A stretch of DNA of 9,703 nt from an uncultured Planctomycetaceae bacterium (lineage in GTDB: Bacteria > Planctomycetota > Planctomycetia > Planctomycetales > Planctomycetaceae). A program made the position numbers and the translations under genes. The stretch is taken from positions 1 through 9,703 of the forward strand of contig CAIJTL010001103.1 of assembly GCA_903823545.1 (NCBI GenBank), in the 5' to 3' direction. Below, piece by piece: positions 6,901 to 9,703 of the stretch; position 1 is the first letter of the stretch, and every line of letters begins with the position of its first letter. A model generated the notes under the pieces. That model made no database searches. It was not told the origin of the DNA and saw only the letters and a program-made list of their open reading frames with translations.

Positions 6901-7959
6901 CTAGTTCGGGAGGAAGCTGGCATCGAATGCCTTCGCTGGATCAACGCTGTCCGCCTTGAGAGAGCCACCTTCAACGAGTTGCTTGGCGAGTGTTTTCCAG
7001 CGTTCGAGTGTCATCTCTCCCAGCCGATCGGGAGATGATAGCCCGGTCTCGCAAAGCGGCTTTATCGTCGTCGCTCCGAACTCCAGAATGTCGAGTCCCA
7101 TTTCCTTGTTTAAAGAATGGATGTGTTCGTTGGTTTGAGTTGGCTCGTCGAGATACTTTCGCCAGCCCAAGACACTCGCTTCGACGACGCGGCGAACGAG
7201 ATCGGGCTTCGATGTGATGATCTCCGCTCGCGTCAGCAGGACGCTGGTGTAGGGACTGAAACCGAGGTCTGAGACCATCAGGTTGACCGGTTCGGCCCCT
7301 TGTTTTTGAGCGACAAACGGCTCACTGAAGACGTAGGCTTGTTGTCCCATTCGCTCGTCTTGGAGAAACGGGGCGACACTGCCGGAATACTGGATGATTC
7401 GGACGTCTGTGAGCGGTTGCCGCTTCTTCAAGAAGCCGAGAAACGTTTGATTCGGGTTAATGGCCAGGGTCAAGTTTCTCAGGTCATCAAACTTTGTCAC
7501 CCCGGATTTTTTATGGACCATGATGCAGCGAGGGCTTTGTTGTAGCGGTGCGAAGATCGCGACAACGTCCGCCTCTTGTGCTCGGCCAAGCAACACTTGG
7601 TCCGCATTCGCCACTCCAAACATCACTTTTCCACTAGCGACATTTTGAATCACCGGCACTCCTGGTCCGCCGGAGATGATTTTGACTTTCAGCTTTCGTT
7701 CGGCAAATAGGCCATGAATGTCAGCCGCATAGAATCCACCATGTTCCGCTTCGGGTAACCAATTCAATGCGAGGTCAACATCGTCTACTGAGGCGTTTTC
7801 AGTTGCTGACTCTGATCCGACGGAGCCGGTTTTTTCAGCGTTCTGTTTTTGAGTGTTTCCTGCTGTCTCCGACTTGCTTGACGATACGCTCGGAGAGCAA
7901 CCACCGATTCCCAACACTAAAACCAACAAAGAACACCACTGCCACAAAACGCCCCGCAT
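6901..7959 (-). CDS. NMT1/ThiY-like ABC transporter substrate-binding lipoprotein
   Basis: A 352-residue extracytoplasmic solute receptor. Residues 1-21 are a lipoprotein signal with lipobox IGGC and acylated Cys21, followed by a Ser/Thr/Glu-rich tether to about residue 60. The body matches the NMT1/THI5-like SBP family: ALNWLPEAEHGGFYAA (64-79), typical of receptors such as ThiY and RibY that bind thiamine-pyrimidine precursors or riboflavin; SGGPGVPVIQ (96-105); FGVANADQVL (114-123); and FSEPFVAQKQG (211-221). Substrate cannot be fixed from sequence. The ATG at 7959 is preferred over the longer TTG frame from 8025 because it opens the lipoprotein signal and has AAAGG seven bases upstream. 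No permease or ATPase gene lies in the window, so its transporter partners are elsewhere or beyond the edge. It sits between a small lipoprotein gene and hemQ. Confidence 0.85.
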   Translation of the reverse strand: MRGVLWQWCSLLVLVLGIGGCSPSVSSSKSETAGNTQKQNAEKTGSVGSESATENASVDDVDLALNWLPEAEHGGFYAADIHGLFAERKLKVKIISGGPGVPVIQNVASGKVMFGVANADQVLLGRAQEADVVAIFAPLQQSPRCIMVHKKSGVTKFDDLRNLTLAINPNQTFLGFLKKRQPLTDVRIIQYSGSVAPFLQDERMGQQAYVFSEPFVAQKQGAEPVNLMVSDLGFSPYTSVLLTRAEIITSKPDLVRRVVEASVLGWRKYLDEPTQTNEHIHSLNKEMGLDILEFGATTIKPLCETGLSSPDRLGEMTLERWKTLAKQLVEGGSLKADSVDPAKAFDASFLPN

Positions 7960-8081
7960 GTTTCGACCTTTGCCAGAGTTTGGGAATGTTTCGATTTCAT
8001 CTCGATAACGGGCGTCTTTTGACAACTCAGTTCGACGAATTCAATAACAGCAAGTCCGTTCTGCCTTCAATAGCCGTCGCC

Positions 8082-8414
8082 TTACTTCAGGATTTCCGCC
8101 ATTTCCAAGGCGATTTTCTTACGTGTTTCTTTGGAATCAGTTGTGTTGAGCCGCTCGAAACAGGCTAGAAGTTTCGCTCCCTTTGCTGGATCTGTTTTCG
8201 TCAAGTCTTCAATGCTTTCGGGAATTCCACCCAGAGAGCTGCCACCATCACCGTACTTGGCGACGTCTTTGAGCCGTTCATTCAAAGCATCAATGCTGCT
8301 GTACCGCATCGGAGCGTCAACGGGAGATGGGGCACGGCTACAGCCGACTACGCTCAAAGAAGTCGCGACGATGAAGGCGGGATACAAAAACGGTTTGTAG
8401 AGTTTCACGAGCAT
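8082..8414 (-). CDS. small lipoprotein of unknown function
   Basis: A 110-residue protein with a basic N-terminus, a hydrophobic stretch (about 8-23) and a lipobox VVGC, so Cys25 should be lipidated and about 86 residues exposed. The mature part has a Ser/Pro-rich start, a Gly-rich patch (DGGSSLGGIP) and two charged helices, the second ending in EMAEILK. I recognise no domain. A weak AGG sits six bases before the ATG at 8414. It lies 120 bases downstream of the DUF1559 gene on the same strand. From memory, short lipoproteins of this kind often accompany DUF1559 genes in Planctomycetes, which suggests a joint role at the cell envelope. Function not assigned. Confidence 0.8.
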   Translation of the reverse strand: MLVKLYKPFLYPAFIVATSLSVVGCSRAPSPVDAPMRYSSIDALNERLKDVAKYGDGGSSLGGIPESIEDLTKTDPAKGAKLLACFERLNTTDSKETRKKIALEMAEILK

Positions 8415-8534
8415 TCTTGCCTAATTCTTTAACGGGTGAGTCCCTCTGAAAACGAGGGCCTCAGCTAACGATCAAAACGTCTTGTACATTCTGGTGATGT
8501 CCCTGTGCCCGATGAACCGGTAACACGACATTGC
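8415..8534 (-). other. intergenic gap between the DUF1559 and lipoprotein genes
   Basis: The only structure seen is a 5-bp stem, CCCTC (8442-8446) with GAGGG (8454-8458) around a 7-base loop, about 30 bases before the lipoprotein ATG. With no U-tract it is not a convincing terminator; it could reduce read-through or stabilise an mRNA end. No convincing promoter was found. Confidence 0.3.
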
Positions 8535-9596
8535 TTAGAATTCACCAACTGGTTGACGGTCAGCAATCGCTCCGAGTCGTTGCCAAGTCGTCACGTCGAC
8601 ACTGTTGCTAATGAAGCGAGTGGCTCCGTCAGCCATCAGTGCATGAACTCCGCCCGTATGGCGACTTCTCGCATTGATCACACCGCGAGCGTCATACCAA
8701 GCGCAGCCACCGCACTCCATGCAGTCGACGTTTGGAGAGTTTGGTGGATTCAGCGTGTTAAGAAATGACTGCCCCGGCATGCCGTTGATCCAGTTCTTTC
8801 CCGTGATCCCGTAATGCGTCGGAGGACTCCCGCTCGCCATACACGCTGAGCTATATGAATTGAGCTGCATCTGGCTGGCAAATGTATTCGGAAATCCGGC
8901 AGGAACATTCACACCACGAATTACATCACCCAGTGTGAAAAAACTGCTATTCCCGTCGCCAATAATCGCTTCGGATGCGGCAATTGCATTCGAGGTTCCA
9001 TCGCGGATATCCGAGATCGCGATGTTGCGGAAGAGGTTGCAGACCCCGATTTGATCACTGACTGCAATCGGAGTTCCCGGCGATCCGCCAACGCCGCCAC
9101 CCGTGACACCCAGCATCAGCAATGACGGCCCACCACTCACGAAATAGTTGTTGCCGCCGCCGTCCGTGTTGCCGTCGTTGCCGTAGGTTCCAAATTGCCA
9201 TCCAGAATCAGAGGGGCAAAGGAATTGCGGCAGCTTGGTCGCTTTGAGCGTCGCGTTGGCTCCGCCCCAGAACGCCTGTCTAAAATCAATTTGCTTATAC
9301 AGCGGCGCTCGATCAAGAAACGGCAGCAACATCACATGCCCAGCAAATCCTTGCCAGCCGGTCGTAGACGTCGTCGAAGACGAGTAGTTCGCACGCTGAA
9401 ATGCCTTGTAGCCGTCGTGGTAATTGTGCATCGCCAAACCGAATTGCTTCATGTTGTTTTTGCACTGAGATCGCCTCGCCGCCTCACGTGCTTGTTGCAC
9501 AGCCGGCAAAAGTAGCGCAATCAGAATTGCGATGATGGCAATCACCACCAATAACTCGATGAGAGTAAATCCTCGTTTGATTTTTTGAGAACGCAT
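8535..9596 (-). CDS. DUF1559 protein with type IV pilin-like N-terminus
   Basis: A 353-residue member of the DUF1559 family, very abundant in Planctomycetes. The N-terminus is a classical prepilin signal: KIKRG then FTLIELLVVIA, with peptidase cleavage after Gly9 and the conserved Glu at position 5 of the mature chain (Glu14), followed by a hydrophobic helix to about residue 30 and the family signature LLPAVQQAREAARRSQC. A short Ser/Thr patch (71-79) and Gly-rich loops lie in the middle. The C-terminus has HTGGVHALMADGATRFIS, the usual DUF1559 ending. A CMECGGC cysteine cluster precedes it and could form disulfides. GAGG (9604-9607) seven bases before the ATG at 9596 supports the start. It is probably a surface or pseudopilus-like envelope protein; the exact role is unknown. 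It heads a run of four minus-strand genes. Confidence 0.95.
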   Translation of the reverse strand: MRSQKIKRGFTLIELLVVIAIIAILIALLLPAVQQAREAARRSQCKNNMKQFGLAMHNYHDGYKAFQRANYSSSTTSTTGWQGFAGHVMLLPFLDRAPLYKQIDFRQAFWGGANATLKATKLPQFLCPSDSGWQFGTYGNDGNTDGGGNNYFVSGGPSLLMLGVTGGGVGGSPGTPIAVSDQIGVCNLFRNIAISDIRDGTSNAIAASEAIIGDGNSSFFTLGDVIRGVNVPAGFPNTFASQMQLNSYSSACMASGSPPTHYGITGKNWINGMPGQSFLNTLNPPNSPNVDCMECGGCAWYDARGVINARSRHTGGVHALMADGATRFISNSVDVTTWQRLGAIADRQPVGEF

Positions 9597-9703
9597 GTGT
9601 CCGCCTCAAGCACTTAACCATGTCCACGCACTTAAAATTCGTGGCACAATAGAGAATACGCCACGCCCTGCAAATACGCCGAATGTTCATTTCTCGTGAG
9701 ACG
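9597..9703 (-). promoter_or_regulatory. upstream region of the DUF1559 gene with repeats and a weak promoter candidate
   Basis: On the minus strand TTGCAG (9668-9673) and TATTGT (9646-9651) are 16 bases apart, a weak sigma70-type match. Between it and the gene lie a direct repeat GCACTTAA (plus-strand 9610-9617 and 9628-9635, 18 bases apart) and an inverted repeat CCACG/CGTGG (9624-9628, 9640-9644). These could be operator or leader elements. No convincing gene is seen here. Confidence 0.25.

Noticed and set aside
7960..8025. TTG start at 8025 for the substrate-binding protein
   Set aside because: It adds 22 polar residues before a standard lipoprotein signal; the ATG at 7959 has AAAGG in place.
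8442..8458. Rho-independent terminator after the DUF1559 gene
   Set aside because: The stem is only 5 bp and no U-tract follows on the minus strand; kept only as a note in the gap entry.
9484..9690. 68-codon minus-strand frame spanning the DUF1559 start
   Set aside because: It overlaps the well-supported DUF1559 gene in another frame and its sequence resembles nothing known.

Overview
The window looks like a piece of a planctomycete chromosome. The strongest sign is a complete DUF1559 protein with a type-IV-pilin-like N-terminus, a family greatly expanded in Planctomycetes. An exported seven-blade WD40 protein, several exported or lipid-anchored small proteins and a moderate GC content agree with this. 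The phylum call is inference from gene families; the genus cannot be read from this window.

Layout, left to right. Positions 1-1617 (minus) hold an ftsH gene that lacks its 3' end because it runs off the window. Upstream of it on the same strand are a Gfo/Idh/MocA-fold protein with degraded cofactor and catalytic motifs (1706-2752) and an exported protein with a TPR-like helical segment and a PA-IL (LecA)-like beta domain (2749-3510); these two genes overlap by 4 bases. A 163-base divergent intergenic region follows, with candidate promoters facing both ways. The only plus-strand gene (3674-5821) encodes a 715-residue exported protein that joins seven WD40 repeats to a full Gfo/Idh/MocA oxidoreductase domain. 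It meets the next gene tail to tail, and the 120-base gap between them is mostly a near-perfect 34-bp inverted repeat.

The right half is all minus strand. Read in transcription order it is: a DUF1559 pseudopilin-like protein (9596 to 8535), a 110-residue lipoprotein (8414 to 8082), an NMT1/ThiY-like substrate-binding lipoprotein (7959 to 6901), and a chlorite-dismutase-family coproheme decarboxylase HemQ/ChdC (6787 to 5942). The gaps are 113-122 bases, so these may or may not form one operon.

The most unusual part is 1706-5821. A WD40-oxidoreductase fusion lies divergently next to a second, apparently catalytically dead Gfo/Idh relative, which is translationally coupled to an exported PA-IL-like protein. 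No tRNA, rRNA, CRISPR array or transposase gene was seen, and no gene-free stretch exceeds 300 bases.
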